Source: Balneolaceae bacterium (GTDB lineage: Bacteria; Bacteroidota; Rhodothermia; Balneolales; Balneolaceae). Taken from it: a stretch of 33,196 nucleotides of DNA. The DNA is taken from positions 1 to 33,196 of the forward strand of contig SLLL01000117.1 in the NCBI GenBank assembly GCA_007134085.1, given 5' to 3'. The notes below the pieces were generated by a model. It did not search any database, was not told where the DNA came from, and saw only the letters and a list, made by a program, of their open reading frames with translations. Shown here piece by piece: positions 17,495 to 25,321 of this stretch. Both the position numbers and the translations under genes were made by a program. Position 1 is the first letter of the stretch; each line of letters begins with the position of its first letter.

Positions 17495-19993
17495 ATGGCT
17501 GAATGGATTAATATCACGTTACCTTTTGAAGACCCTGTTCTCATTTTTGCCCTGGTGATGCTGATTATTTTATTGGCACCTATGGTTTTCAAAAAAATGA
17601 AAATCCCAGGCCTTGTAGGTTTAATTCTTGCAGGTACGGTTGTAGGGCCTGGGCTTTTAGGGCTTATAGAAAGAGATTTTACTATAGAGCTGCTTGGTAC
17701 CGTAGGCCTGCTCTACTTAATGTTTATGGCCGGTTTGTCGATAGACTTAAACCGGTTTGAAAAGCTTCGTGGCAAAAGCATGGGCTTTGGCATGCTCTCA
17801 TTTATTATACCGCAGGTTACGGCTGTTTATGTTGGTACGCAGATGTTGGGTTACTCAATGTCTACTTCTCTCTTGCTCGGTTCAATTGTAGGTTCGCATA
17901 CACTTCTCGCCTATCCAATTGTTGAACGGCTGGGTATCACCAAAAATACCGGTGTAACCATGTCGATGGGTGGTACGCTGGTTACCGATACACTTTCTCT
18001 TGGTGTTCTTGCTGTAGTTGCCGGTTCAGTGGGCGAAGATCTGGGAGCCGGCTATTGGGTAGGATTTGGAACATCAGTACTGATATTTGTTGCAGCTGCT
18101 TTAATCATTCTGCCACGCCTCGGACGCTGGTTTTTCAGAAATATCCAGTATGAGAATAACATAGACTTTGTTTTTATGGTGGCTGTGTTATTCACAACAG
18201 CCTTTTTCGCAGAACTTGCAGGGTTAGCCCCAATTATTGGTGCGTTTATGGCCGGCTTGCTTCTAAACAGGCTTGTTCCCGGTTCAGGCACTCTTATGAG
18301 CCGTATCCAGTTTGTTGGTAATGCGCTGTTCATACCTTTTTTCCTGATCTCTGTGGGGATGCTTGTAGATGTAAGTGTTCTTGGAAGCCTTGAGGTTTGG
18401 GTTAAAGCTCTTGTATTCAGTGCAATGGTATTTTTTGGGAAAGGGATTGCTGCCATGGTGGTAAAGTTTCTTTTCAAATTTTCTAAAGAAGAAGGATTTG
18501 TTATTTACGGGTTAACCACACCACAGTCTGCAGCTACTCTTGCTGTAACATTGGTTGGTTTTGAACTTGGCTTTTTCGACACCACAGCCGTTAATGCTGT
18601 TGTAATTATGATACTTATCACCTGTCTGGTTGGCCCCTGGCTGGTTGAAAAATATGGCCGGGCGGTAGCAGTACAGGAGGAAGAGAAACCGTATGAGGCA
18701 TCCGATGCACCCCAGAGAATTTTGGTGCCGCTGGCAAATCCTGAAACATCTGATGCATTGATGGATATCGCATTTATGGTTAGAGATGCCAAATTCGATC
18801 AGCCAATCAATCCGCTAACCGTTGCCCGTGATGGTGCTGAGGTTGAAGCGCAAGTAGCGAGGGGCGAGAATATGCTTAGCCATGCAGTAATTTATGCGGC
18901 TGCAGCCGAGGTTCCTGTAAATCCGGTTACAAGGGTTGATTTTAACATTGCCAAAGGTATAGCCCGAGCAGTTAATGAAATGCGAATTACCAATATCATT
19001 ATTGGCTGGAACGGGCAAACATCAACCAAGCGGGCAGTTTTTGGCAGTATACTCGATCAGCTTCTTGCTGAAGTTGATGAGATGGTAATGGTTTCAAAAA
19101 TTGAGAAGCCGGTAAATACATTCGAACGAATAGTTGTGGCTGTGCCACCATTTGCGGCGCTTGAAAGTGGGTTCAATGCTACCATGAGGTCAATCAAGCT
19201 AATGGCAGAGCAAATTGGCGGAGATTTGGAAGTTGTGGCAACTCACGACCGCGAAGAGTTTGTGAAAAAGAGAGTGAAAAGCATCAAGCCGGATATTGAT
19301 TTTACATGCAAGAATATTGGCCAATGGGCTGATTTAGTGAAATGGCTTGATAAAAACCGTACTGAAAATGACCTGTTTGTATTGATTAGTGCCCGCGAAG
19401 GCTCGTTGTCATGGAGGCCGGGGCTGGACCGCCTTCCAAGGGTTCTGTCTCAGAAATATCCTGACCTGAGCTTTATCACTATCTACCCGTCAGAAGCTGA
19501 AATAGATAATATTCAGCAACCTAAAGGATACAAAGGCCTTGAGATGATTAAGCCGCACAGAGTTACCTTAAATCTGCAACAACATTCTGTTGATAAAGTA
19601 CTCGAACAGATTATTCAACGAGATAAAGCTTTTGAAAACATTGATCTTGCAAGAATCACAAAGCGACTGTTAGATAACTCTGCAGACTACACTCCGGAAG
19701 TAATGCCCGGTGTGATGCTTTTTGAAGCGCACACTTCGAAAGTGAACGAACAAATGCTTTTTGTAGGTGTAAGTGACAAGGAGTTAAATGTGGAGCAATC
19801 TGCTAATCCGGTACATATTATTATGGTGTTGCTCAGTCCAAAATTTGTTAAAGTAGAGGACCATCTAAAGGCCCTCAATGCTGCCGTAAAGCTAATCAGG
19901 CCGGGCAAAGATGTTGAAAACATCAGGAGTGCCAAGACTCAACAGGATGTGGTGAAACTATTGATTTCCAAGAAACCACAAGCTGTTAGTTAA
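17495..19993 (+). CDS. CPA2 cation/proton antiporter with UspA-like and degenerate PTS EIIA-like C-terminal domains
   Basis: 832 residues. Residues 1-395 are a hydrophobic Kef/NhaS-type sodium or potassium/proton antiporter domain with about 12 TM segments; Asp165 in GGTLVTDTLSLG is the likely ion-coupling residue. Residues about 408-541 and 546-680 look like two UspA-type nucleotide-binding modules, beginning QRILVPLANP and ERIVVAVPPF, the first containing IIIGWNGQTSTKRAVFGS. Residues about 695-825 resemble a PTS EIIA type 2 (PtsN-like) domain ending HLKALNAAVKLI and a helix typical of that fold. At the phospho-acceptor position (GVxxPHA in EIIA) the sequence has GVMLFEAHTS, so Glu744 replaces the histidine and His746 lies two residues on. 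It probably exports Na+ or K+ under regulation by the cytosolic part. Confidence 0.88.
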   Translation: MAEWINITLPFEDPVLIFALVMLIILLAPMVFKKMKIPGLVGLILAGTVVGPGLLGLIERDFTIELLGTVGLLYLMFMAGLSIDLNRFEKLRGKSMGFGMLSFIIPQVTAVYVGTQMLGYSMSTSLLLGSIVGSHTLLAYPIVERLGITKNTGVTMSMGGTLVTDTLSLGVLAVVAGSVGEDLGAGYWVGFGTSVLIFVAAALIILPRLGRWFFRNIQYENNIDFVFMVAVLFTTAFFAELAGLAPIIGAFMAGLLLNRLVPGSGTLMSRIQFVGNALFIPFFLISVGMLVDVSVLGSLEVWVKALVFSAMVFFGKGIAAMVVKFLFKFSKEEGFVIYGLTTPQSAATLAVTLVGFELGFFDTTAVNAVVIMILITCLVGPWLVEKYGRAVAVQEEEKPYEASDAPQRILVPLANPETSDALMDIAFMVRDAKFDQPINPLTVARDGAEVEAQVARGENMLSHAVIYAAAAEVPVNPVTRVDFNIAKGIARAVNEMRITNIIIGWNGQTSTKRAVFGSILDQLLAEVDEMVMVSKIEKPVNTFERIVVAVPPFAALESGFNATMRSIKLMAEQIGGDLEVVATHDREEFVKKRVKSIKPDIDFTCKNIGQWADLVKWLDKNRTENDLFVLISAREGSLSWRPGLDRLPRVLSQKYPDLSFITIYPSEAEIDNIQQPKGYKGLEMIKPHRVTLNLQQHSVDKVLEQIIQRDKAFENIDLARITKRLLDNSADYTPEVMPGVMLFEAHTSKVNEQMLFVGVSDKELNVEQSANPVHIIMVLLSPKFVKVEDHLKALNAAVKLIRPGKDVENIRSAKTQQDVVKLLISKKPQAVS

Positions 19994-20025
19994 GAATTGT
20001 ACGTTTTTTGTTAGTTGAATTATTT

Positions 20026-20037
20026 GCATAAATATGC
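20026..20037. promoter_or_regulatory. Possible operator of the vapBC-type pair
   Basis: GCATA-AA-TATGC is a short inverted repeat 12 bases before the antitoxin start, within an AT-rich stretch that also repeats AATATG. VapB-type RHH antitoxins commonly bind such palindromes to repress their own operon. The link here is inferred from position only. Confidence 0.35.
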
Positions 20038-20049
20038 TAATATGTTTTT

Positions 20050-20310
20050 ATGCGAACTACGATTGATTTACCAGACAAACTGATGAAAGAAGCCAAAAAA
20101 AAGGCGATAGAGGAGGGCATTACCTTAAAGGAGCTCTTTACACGCACTCTTGAGAAAGAGCTTGGCAAAACTTCATTTGTTTCAGCAGCTCCCTGGAAAC
20201 AGCTTCATGGTAAGGGGTCAGCCGCCGCTCTACAGCCCGATGATTCCGGGTTTGAGGGGTACTCAGGCCCCGATTGGAATCATGTTATGCAGGTAAATGA
20301 ACCCTCCTGA
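20050..20310 (+). CDS. VapB-like ribbon-helix-helix antitoxin
   Basis: 86 residues. The first 45 (MRTTIDLPDKLMKEAKKKAI, then EEGITLKELFTRTLEKEL) are a classic ribbon-helix-helix DNA-binding module: one beta strand RTTIDLP and two helices. The C-terminal half is low in hydrophobicity and likely disordered until bound to the toxin. The stop codon overlaps the toxin start by one base (TGATG), the usual translational coupling for toxin-antitoxin pairs. It probably neutralises the PIN toxin and represses the operon. It lies 56 bases after the antiporter stop, but the AT-rich palindrome suggests an independent promoter. Confidence 0.88.
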   Translation: MRTTIDLPDKLMKEAKKKAIEEGITLKELFTRTLEKELGKTSFVSAAPWKQLHGKGSAAALQPDDSGFEGYSGPDWNHVMQVNEPS

Positions 20311-20708
20311 TGGTTCTGCTTGATACACACATCTGGCTCTGGTGGCTTCTGGGTGATGGAGCTTTGACACCGGCGGAGCGCAATACATTAGATAAACTGG
20401 CAACAGAGCGCCGCCTCGCAATTTCTTGGGTTACGGTTTGGGAAACAGAAATGCTGGAGAGAAAGGGCAGGGTGAGTCTCGCTCCCAACTTTCAATCATG
20501 GATTGAACAGGCAACCATTCCAGAAATCGTAACCGTTTTGCCCGTTGATATCGATCTGGTTTTTGCCCAAAGGAAACTCCCGGAATACTTTCATGGCGAT
20601 CCGGCCGACAGGCTAATTGCCGCCACCTCTCTGCTTTCCGGCTATCCGCTGGCTACATACGACCGAAAAATAATAGAATCGGGTGTTTGTGATATTTGGA
20701 GTGCGTGA
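20310..20708 (+). CDS. VapC-like PIN-domain toxin
   Basis: 132 residues forming a complete PIN domain, a Mg2+-dependent RNase. The acidic active-site residues are visible: Asp5 (LLDTHIW), Glu45 (TVWETEML), Asp97 and Asp100 (HGDPADRLIAAT) and Asp118 (TYDRKI). This DTHxW...GDPADR type is the common VapC subgroup paired with small RHH antitoxins. Substrate RNA cannot be read from the sequence. It overlaps the antitoxin stop by one base and ends 1 base before the convergent hisS stop. It has no sign of disruption and looks functional. Confidence 0.9.
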   Translation: MVLLDTHIWLWWLLGDGALTPAERNTLDKLATERRLAISWVTVWETEMLERKGRVSLAPNFQSWIEQATIPEIVTVLPVDIDLVFAQRKLPEYFHGDPADRLIAATSLLSGYPLATYDRKIIESGVCDIWSA

Positions 20709-20709
20709 T

Positions 20710-21963
20710 TTAAAATTTTCCGAGTATATCATCAAACGTCAAAGACTCTTCCTCACTCTCTGTCATATTCCTGAAGGTAAATTTTCCTTCTTTAAGTTCA
20801 TTTTCACCCACAATAATGGCAAACCGGGCATTCTCCCGGTTAGCATCTTTCATCTGCGCTTTCATAGAGCGGCCCATGTAATCCATAGTGGCTGATATTC
20901 CATTTGAGCGGAGTTTTGGAAGTTGTGCAAGGCCCCATTTTCGGGCTGCATCGCCCAGAGTTACGATGTAAACATCCACTGATTTTTCATCCCCCAAAAC
21001 AATTCCCAGCTCTTCACAGGCAATAAGCAGACGCTCCATTCCCGCAGCAAAGCCAACCGCGGGTGTGGGTTGGCCGCCAATCTCTTCAACCAACAAATCG
21101 TAGCGTCCGCCCCCGGCAAGTGCATCCTGTGCGCCAAGATCAGGGCTTATCAACTCAAAAGCGGTTTGGGTGTAGTAGTCCATGCCGCGCACCAGATATG
21201 GATCTTCCTCAAAGCTAATTCCAAGTTCGGAAAGATAATCCTTCACTTTATTGTAGTGGTTCACGGAATCATCATTCAAAAAGTCGGTAATTACCGGAGC
21301 TGTTTCGATGAAAGGCTGATCTTCCTCTTCTTTAGAATCGAGAATTCGCAGCGGATTTTTTTCAAACCGTTTTTTGGAAACATCACTGAGTTTATCAAAG
21401 TTTGGTTTGAGATGTGCTTTTAAAGCTTCTTTGTATTTATCCCGGCTTTCAGGATCACCAATGGAGTTAATTTTGAGAGTGGTATTTTTGATGCCGATTT
21501 TGTTATAAATGTGAATCATAAATGCAATCACCTCTGCATCTGCCACGGCATCGCTGCTGCCCAAAACTTCCAGCCCAAATTGATGAAACTGACGCTGTCT
21601 CCCTTTTTGTGGCCGCTCTGCCCTAAACATAGGGCCGATATAAAACAGTTTTTGAGAACCACCCCGCTGGCCAAGATGATGCTCAACATACGCCCGAACA
21701 ACCGGTGCTGTGAGCTCAGGACGCAGAACATAATTATCCTCACCCCGGCTAAATGCAAAAATTTCTTTTGATACGATGTCTGTCAATTGGCCCAACCCGC
21801 GTACAATCAATTCGGTCTGCTCCATAATGGGAGTGCGGATCTCCTCAAAATTAAACTTATGTGCCTCTTGGCGAATCAGATTTTCGAGGTATTGCCACTT
21901 GCGAACTTCATCAGGAAGAATATCCACCATGCCAAGATGAGTGGTGTATTTGGACTGAGCCAT
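20710..21963 (-). CDS. hisS: Histidyl-tRNA synthetase
   Basis: Class II aminoacyl-tRNA synthetase (EC 6.1.1.21) charging tRNA-His. 417 residues, near the usual length. Motif 1 lies around 41-70 (RTPIMEQTELIVRGLG). Motif 2 is FYIGPMFRAERPQKGR followed by QFHQFGLEVLG (107-135). The histidine-specific LVRGMDYYT is at 257-265, and motif 3 is around 299-312 (PTPAVGFAAGMERLL). The C-terminal 95 residues are the anticodon-binding domain. It stands alone on the minus strand, with a tandem 16-base repeat directly upstream of its start. Confidence 0.96.
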   Translation of the reverse strand: MAQSKYTTHLGMVDILPDEVRKWQYLENLIRQEAHKFNFEEIRTPIMEQTELIVRGLGQLTDIVSKEIFAFSRGEDNYVLRPELTAPVVRAYVEHHLGQRGGSQKLFYIGPMFRAERPQKGRQRQFHQFGLEVLGSSDAVADAEVIAFMIHIYNKIGIKNTTLKINSIGDPESRDKYKEALKAHLKPNFDKLSDVSKKRFEKNPLRILDSKEEEDQPFIETAPVITDFLNDDSVNHYNKVKDYLSELGISFEEDPYLVRGMDYYTQTAFELISPDLGAQDALAGGGRYDLLVEEIGGQPTPAVGFAAGMERLLIACEELGIVLGDEKSVDVYIVTLGDAARKWGLAQLPKLRSNGISATMDYMGRSMKAQMKDANRENARFAIIVGENELKEGKFTFRNMTESEEESLTFDDILGKF

Positions 21964-21968
21964 CTTAA

Positions 21969-22000
21969 TCAGTTATACAGTGTGTCAGTTATACAGTGCG
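21969..22000. repeat. 16-base tandem repeat just upstream of hisS
   Basis: TCAGTTATACAGTGTG at 21969-21984 is followed directly by TCAGTTATACAGTGCG at 21985-22000 (one mismatch), then the start of a third copy (TCAGTGAGG). It lies 6-37 bases upstream of the hisS start, so it is in the 5' leader or promoter. Confidence 0.75.
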
Positions 22001-22060
22001 TCAGTGAGGGGAGAAGATACGGGGGTTTTAGGAAAGATAGTATTTAAGGATGGAGAAGAG

Positions 22061-22137
22061 AGTATCGAGTAATGAATATTTTGATTTTTGGATATTTTCC
22101 CAAAAAAATCACCCCAAACCTTCCAATAATTCATTAC
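22061..22137. repeat. Interspersed-repeat-like element upstream of the M1 peptidase
   Basis: AGTATCGAGTAATGAAT (22061-22077) resembles the AGTATC...CGAGTAATGA arm at 3484-3506. GTAATGAAT (22069-22077) is matched by ATTCATTAC (22129-22137), a perfect 9-base inverted repeat around 51 bases. It lies between divergent hisS and the M1 peptidase gene. Confidence 0.4.
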
Positions 22138-22187
22138 ACCGTAAGTTTTCCTATTTTCTTGCTGGAATTTGAACATCATCCCGGTTT

Positions 22188-23873
22188 ATGTATAAATCTG
22201 CCATCCTCACTCTGATAATAAGTGCGTTTTTAGCACAAATTGTAATTGCTCAAAGCTCACCGGTTCAGGAATCGGGTGGGGTTAAATCTTTCGAGCAGGC
22301 CGCTTTTAATGTGCATTTTTATGATCTTGATTTGAGAGTTGATCCCTCAGACAGCACCGTTGCCGGAACCGTAGAGATCCATTTTAAAGCGGTTCATCCC
22401 ACAAATGTAATTGAGATTGCATTAGATCCCCGGCTTGGAATAGATCACATCAAAGAGGGTGAAAAAAGCCTGAGATTCACAAGAACAGATTCCACAAAGC
22501 AGGTATACGTTTATTTTCCGCAAACTGTGCAACCGGGTGAGGAAAGGGTTGTTAGTGTAACATACGGTGGTAAGCCTCAGGTTGCATCAAATCCACCTTG
22601 GAGTGGAGGTATGGTATGGAGTGAAACGCCATCGGGGGAGCCATGGGTGGGTGTTGCCGTTCAGATGAATGGCGCATGGCTCTGGTGGCCCAATAAAGAT
22701 CATCCATCTGACAGGCCCGATTCTGTGGCGATAAACATCACCATGCCCGATAATCTTGTGGTTGCATCAAACGGGCATTCCAGGGGCGAAACAGATCACG
22801 AAGATGGCTGGAAAACGTGGCACTGGTTTGTGTCAACTCCAATCAGCAATTACAATGTAACACTTAATGCAGCACCCTACGAAATCATCAGCGAGCCATA
22901 TACAAGCATTGCGGGGGATGAGTTCGACATCACTTTTTGGGTGTTGCCGGAGTATATGGAGCAGGCAGAAAGGCTATTCCCGCAGTTTGCGGAACAGATG
23001 CGGTTTATGGAAGAGATTGCAGGCCCATATCCGTTTCGGGCAGATAAGTACGGAGTGGCACATGCACCTTATCTTGGCATGGAACACCAAACCATCATTG
23101 CGTACGGCGCAAACTTTGAAGATGACAATCTCTTCGGGTTGAATGCCGGTTTTGATGATCTGCATCAGCACGAACTCGCTCACGAATGGTGGGGCAATCT
23201 GGTAAAAGCGTGGGATTGGCGCGATTTCTGGATCCATGAAGGTTTTGGTACCTACATGCAGGCACTTTATGCTGAGTATCTGACAGGTGCGGATGCCTAT
23301 TTTGAAATGATGGAACTGTTTCGGTCACGAATTCACGGAAATACTGACCGCGAAGTGGCACCGAGAGAGCCGATGAGCTCTTTTGAAATTACCCAAGGAT
23401 CACGGGGCGGGAATGTTTACTATAAAGGCGCCTGGTTTCTGCATACGCTGCGGTATGTAATTGGTGATGAGAACTTCTTTAAAGCCCTAAGGCGGTTTGC
23501 TTATCCAACAGAGGAAATGGAGCAAGTTACCGATGGCAGCCATATGCGTTTTGCCACCACGGATGATTTCCTTCACCTTACCGAAGAGATAACCGGAATG
23601 GATTTAAAGTGGCTGTTTGAGATCTATCTGCGTCAGCCCCGTCTGCCTGTATTGCACGCCAGCAGACGCGGAGAGCATGTGCGCCTTGGTTGGGAGGCAC
23701 CTCAGGGATATTCATTCCCAATGCCGCTGCAGGTTCGTATTGATGGCGAAACGATGACACTGGTTCCGCAGGGAGGGATCATTTCTTTTGATGTACTCGA
23801 TTTTGTGGAGGTTGAAGCTGATCCCTACAACTGGATACTCAAAGATTTTCGGCTTGAGGGTGCTGAGGAGTGA
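22188..23873 (+). CDS. Exported M1-family zinc metallopeptidase
   Basis: 561 residues with an N-terminal signal peptide (core about 5-20, cleavage near VIA/Q22). The M1 gluzincin motif HELAH (328-332, QHELAHEWWGN) gives zinc ligands His328 and His332 and catalytic Glu329. Glu351 (WIHEGFGTY) is the third ligand. GMEHQ (297-301) is the exopeptidase recognition motif (GxMEN in other members). The N-terminal domain (about 35-240) is the usual beta saddle; the C-terminal helical domain is short, so this is a compact M1 enzyme. It probably trims peptides in the periplasm. It is convergent with the DUF6992-like gene. Confidence 0.93.
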   Translation: MYKSAILTLIISAFLAQIVIAQSSPVQESGGVKSFEQAAFNVHFYDLDLRVDPSDSTVAGTVEIHFKAVHPTNVIEIALDPRLGIDHIKEGEKSLRFTRTDSTKQVYVYFPQTVQPGEERVVSVTYGGKPQVASNPPWSGGMVWSETPSGEPWVGVAVQMNGAWLWWPNKDHPSDRPDSVAINITMPDNLVVASNGHSRGETDHEDGWKTWHWFVSTPISNYNVTLNAAPYEIISEPYTSIAGDEFDITFWVLPEYMEQAERLFPQFAEQMRFMEEIAGPYPFRADKYGVAHAPYLGMEHQTIIAYGANFEDDNLFGLNAGFDDLHQHELAHEWWGNLVKAWDWRDFWIHEGFGTYMQALYAEYLTGADAYFEMMELFRSRIHGNTDREVAPREPMSSFEITQGSRGGNVYYKGAWFLHTLRYVIGDENFFKALRRFAYPTEEMEQVTDGSHMRFATTDDFLHLTEEITGMDLKWLFEIYLRQPRLPVLHASRRGEHVRLGWEAPQGYSFPMPLQVRIDGETMTLVPQGGIISFDVLDFVEVEADPYNWILKDFRLEGAEE

Positions 23874-23928
23874 TTTCGGTGATTGATGTGAACTCGAAGC
23901 ATAAAGTTTTCGTCTTCGTCCCGCCTGT

Positions 23929-23976
23929 CCCGGCCGCCCGGGGATTGAACTGCATCGGGACTGCGCTCAAACTGAC
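23929..23976. repeat. GC-rich hairpin with interspersed-repeat-like motif
   Basis: CCCGG-CCGC-CCGGG (23929-23942) is a GC-rich hairpin much above the surrounding composition. It is followed by CGGGACTGCGCTCAAACTGA (23956-23975), a motif resembling short repeats dispersed in Bacteroidota spacers. It lies between convergent genes in a 186-base spacer with no credible ORF. Confidence 0.4.
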
Positions 23977-24059
23977 GATACTTTTAATTTTAACTCGAAC
24001 TCATGTCTTTTCACAATTACTTAATGAAGATTGGAAAACGTGGAGTTTAAAAGGCTGTC

Positions 24060-24653
24060 TCAAAAACCGAATGAAACAGAAAGCGCAGTTCCATTAAATT
24101 GTATGGATTCAAGTGAATCGATCAAACGGCTGCTGTGTCTACGGCTTAACAGGTAGAGAGAAGAATCAAACACAAGTAAAAAACCACCCTGCAAAATCAT
24201 AGACTGTCCGTAACCTATCAGCCTATCCTGATCTTTACGCAATCCCCGTTCCCACAAATAGGCACCCGTAGCCATATAGCCAACATTTAAACCGGCATTA
24301 AACAGCAAAATTCGTTCGAAGCTGTGAAATTCAGAGATGGTTTCTGAAAGCCCAATATCGGGTGATTGATTCCTAAGCCCGTAATATCCAAAACCAGCAA
24401 TGGCAAGATTCACCGTATTCCAGGCGGCATTCATCTGATGGAAATATCTTGTCGTCCCTGAAGTCTGGGTCATCCCAATTGAACCAACCGCAATATTGGT
24501 TACCGCCCAGCCCCCAAGTACAAGCATGCCGTTGCTGTTCAATGAGAGTCTGTTTTGGTTGATTTCAGACAGCTCAGCCTGCGAGATCTGAGCCATCAAC
24601 ATCCCTGAGAAAAGAAGCTGAATGAGGAGAAAGAGAGCGAGAAATTTTTTCAT
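24060..24653 (-). CDS. Small membrane protein of unknown function, DUF6992-like
   Basis: 197 residues with a signal-like N-terminus (MKKFLALFLLIQLLFSGMLMA, cleavage near A/Q22) and three to four further hydrophobic segments (about 43-60, 77-95, 112-130 and 146-170). The pattern (N)SNGMLVLGGWAVTNIAVGSIG recalls an uncharacterised Bacteroidota membrane family I associate with DUF6992, though this needs a profile search. It starts only 4 bases after the PdeM stop and is the last gene of the Lhr-Core/PdeM cluster. Any link to DNA repair is based only on position. Location is the inner or outer membrane; function is unknown. Confidence 0.75.
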   Translation of the reverse strand: MKKFLALFLLIQLLFSGMLMAQISQAELSEINQNRLSLNSNGMLVLGGWAVTNIAVGSIGMTQTSGTTRYFHQMNAAWNTVNLAIAGFGYYGLRNQSPDIGLSETISEFHSFERILLFNAGLNVGYMATGAYLWERGLRKDQDRLIGYGQSMILQGGFLLVFDSSLYLLSRRHSSRLIDSLESIQFNGTALSVSFGF

Positions 24654-24657
24654 AGAA

Positions 24658-25317
24658 TCAAAGTTTGATCGGAATTACATCTTCCTCAACCACAGCATAC
24701 GCCTTTTCCGTTTCTCTTAATTGTACCGTGTGTAAGCCTGTAAATTCACCAAATGCCGGCAGAACCACTCGCTCATCAGAGATGATGAAAGCGGGAAAAC
24801 GGAGTGATTGCCTTCCTTTGCCGGTGAGCTTAACCGCCGGATGGATGTGTCCGCCAACTATGATCAAATCTCTGTCTTTACTATGAGCACTATCCACATC
24901 ATGCACAAAAAGGAAGGGGCTAATTTTCAATTCTGAATGAAGTTTAAAATTGGCAGCCTCATAAAATGAGTGATGGAGCTGATCGTGATTGCCGGTGATC
25001 AGGATGAAATCGGTGTCGTTGTATCTGTGAAGCCACTCCTCAAATTCAAACCACTCTCTGTTTGCACTGCTGTGAAACAAATCACCCAGAATTAATACGG
25101 TTTTTGGCACAAAATGGTCAATCAGATGCGTAAGCCGTTCCAGATTTTTTGTGTTGATGCGCCCCGGTGCCGGTATTCCCGACCTTCGAAAGTGCCCTGC
25201 TTTGCCGAGATGGAGGTCACACAGAATGAGCATCTCTTTCGATTTCCAGAACACAGCTTTTTCAGGAAGCAACTGCCATGTTACACCTTTGATAGTTACG
25301 GTTTCTGTTCTGCTCAT
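24658..25317 (-). CDS. pdeM: Ligase-associated metallophosphoesterase nuclease PdeM
   Basis: 219-residue binuclear metallophosphoesterase. Motifs run in order: CDLHLGK with Asp34 and His36, GDLFH with Asp79, TGNHDQ with Asn110 and His111, FVHD with His139, and GGHIHPA with His157 and His159. This set and the position after an Lhr-type helicase match the ligase-associated DNA damage response nuclease (MPE/PdeM), a manganese-dependent DNase in studied members. The start ATG lies 4 bases after the helicase stop, so the two are coupled in one transcript. Other metallophosphoesterases of similar size exist, but the neighbourhood makes PdeM by far the best reading. No ligase or MBL-fold exonuclease gene lies within the window. 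Confidence 0.9.
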   Translation of the reverse strand: MSRTETVTIKGVTWQLLPEKAVFWKSKEMLILCDLHLGKAGHFRRSGIPAPGRINTKNLERLTHLIDHFVPKTVLILGDLFHSSANREWFEFEEWLHRYNDTDFILITGNHDQLHHSFYEAANFKLHSELKISPFLFVHDVDSAHSKDRDLIIVGGHIHPAVKLTGKGRQSLRFPAFIISDERVVLPAFGEFTGLHTVQLRETEKAYAVVEEDVIPIKL

Positions 25318-25321
25318 CCGG

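Noticed and set aside
18052-18477. Minus-strand open frame of 141 codons
   Set aside because: Antisense to the TM region of the antiporter, whose frame is unambiguous; low-complexity Thr/Asn-rich product.
21969-22000. CRISPR repeats
   Set aside because: The two 16-base copies are directly adjacent with no spacer, and there are no cas genes in the window.
23870-24097. 75-codon plus-strand ORF after the M1 peptidase
   Set aside because: It overlaps the M1 stop and runs through a repeat-like GC-rich hairpin into the convergent gene; no conserved features.
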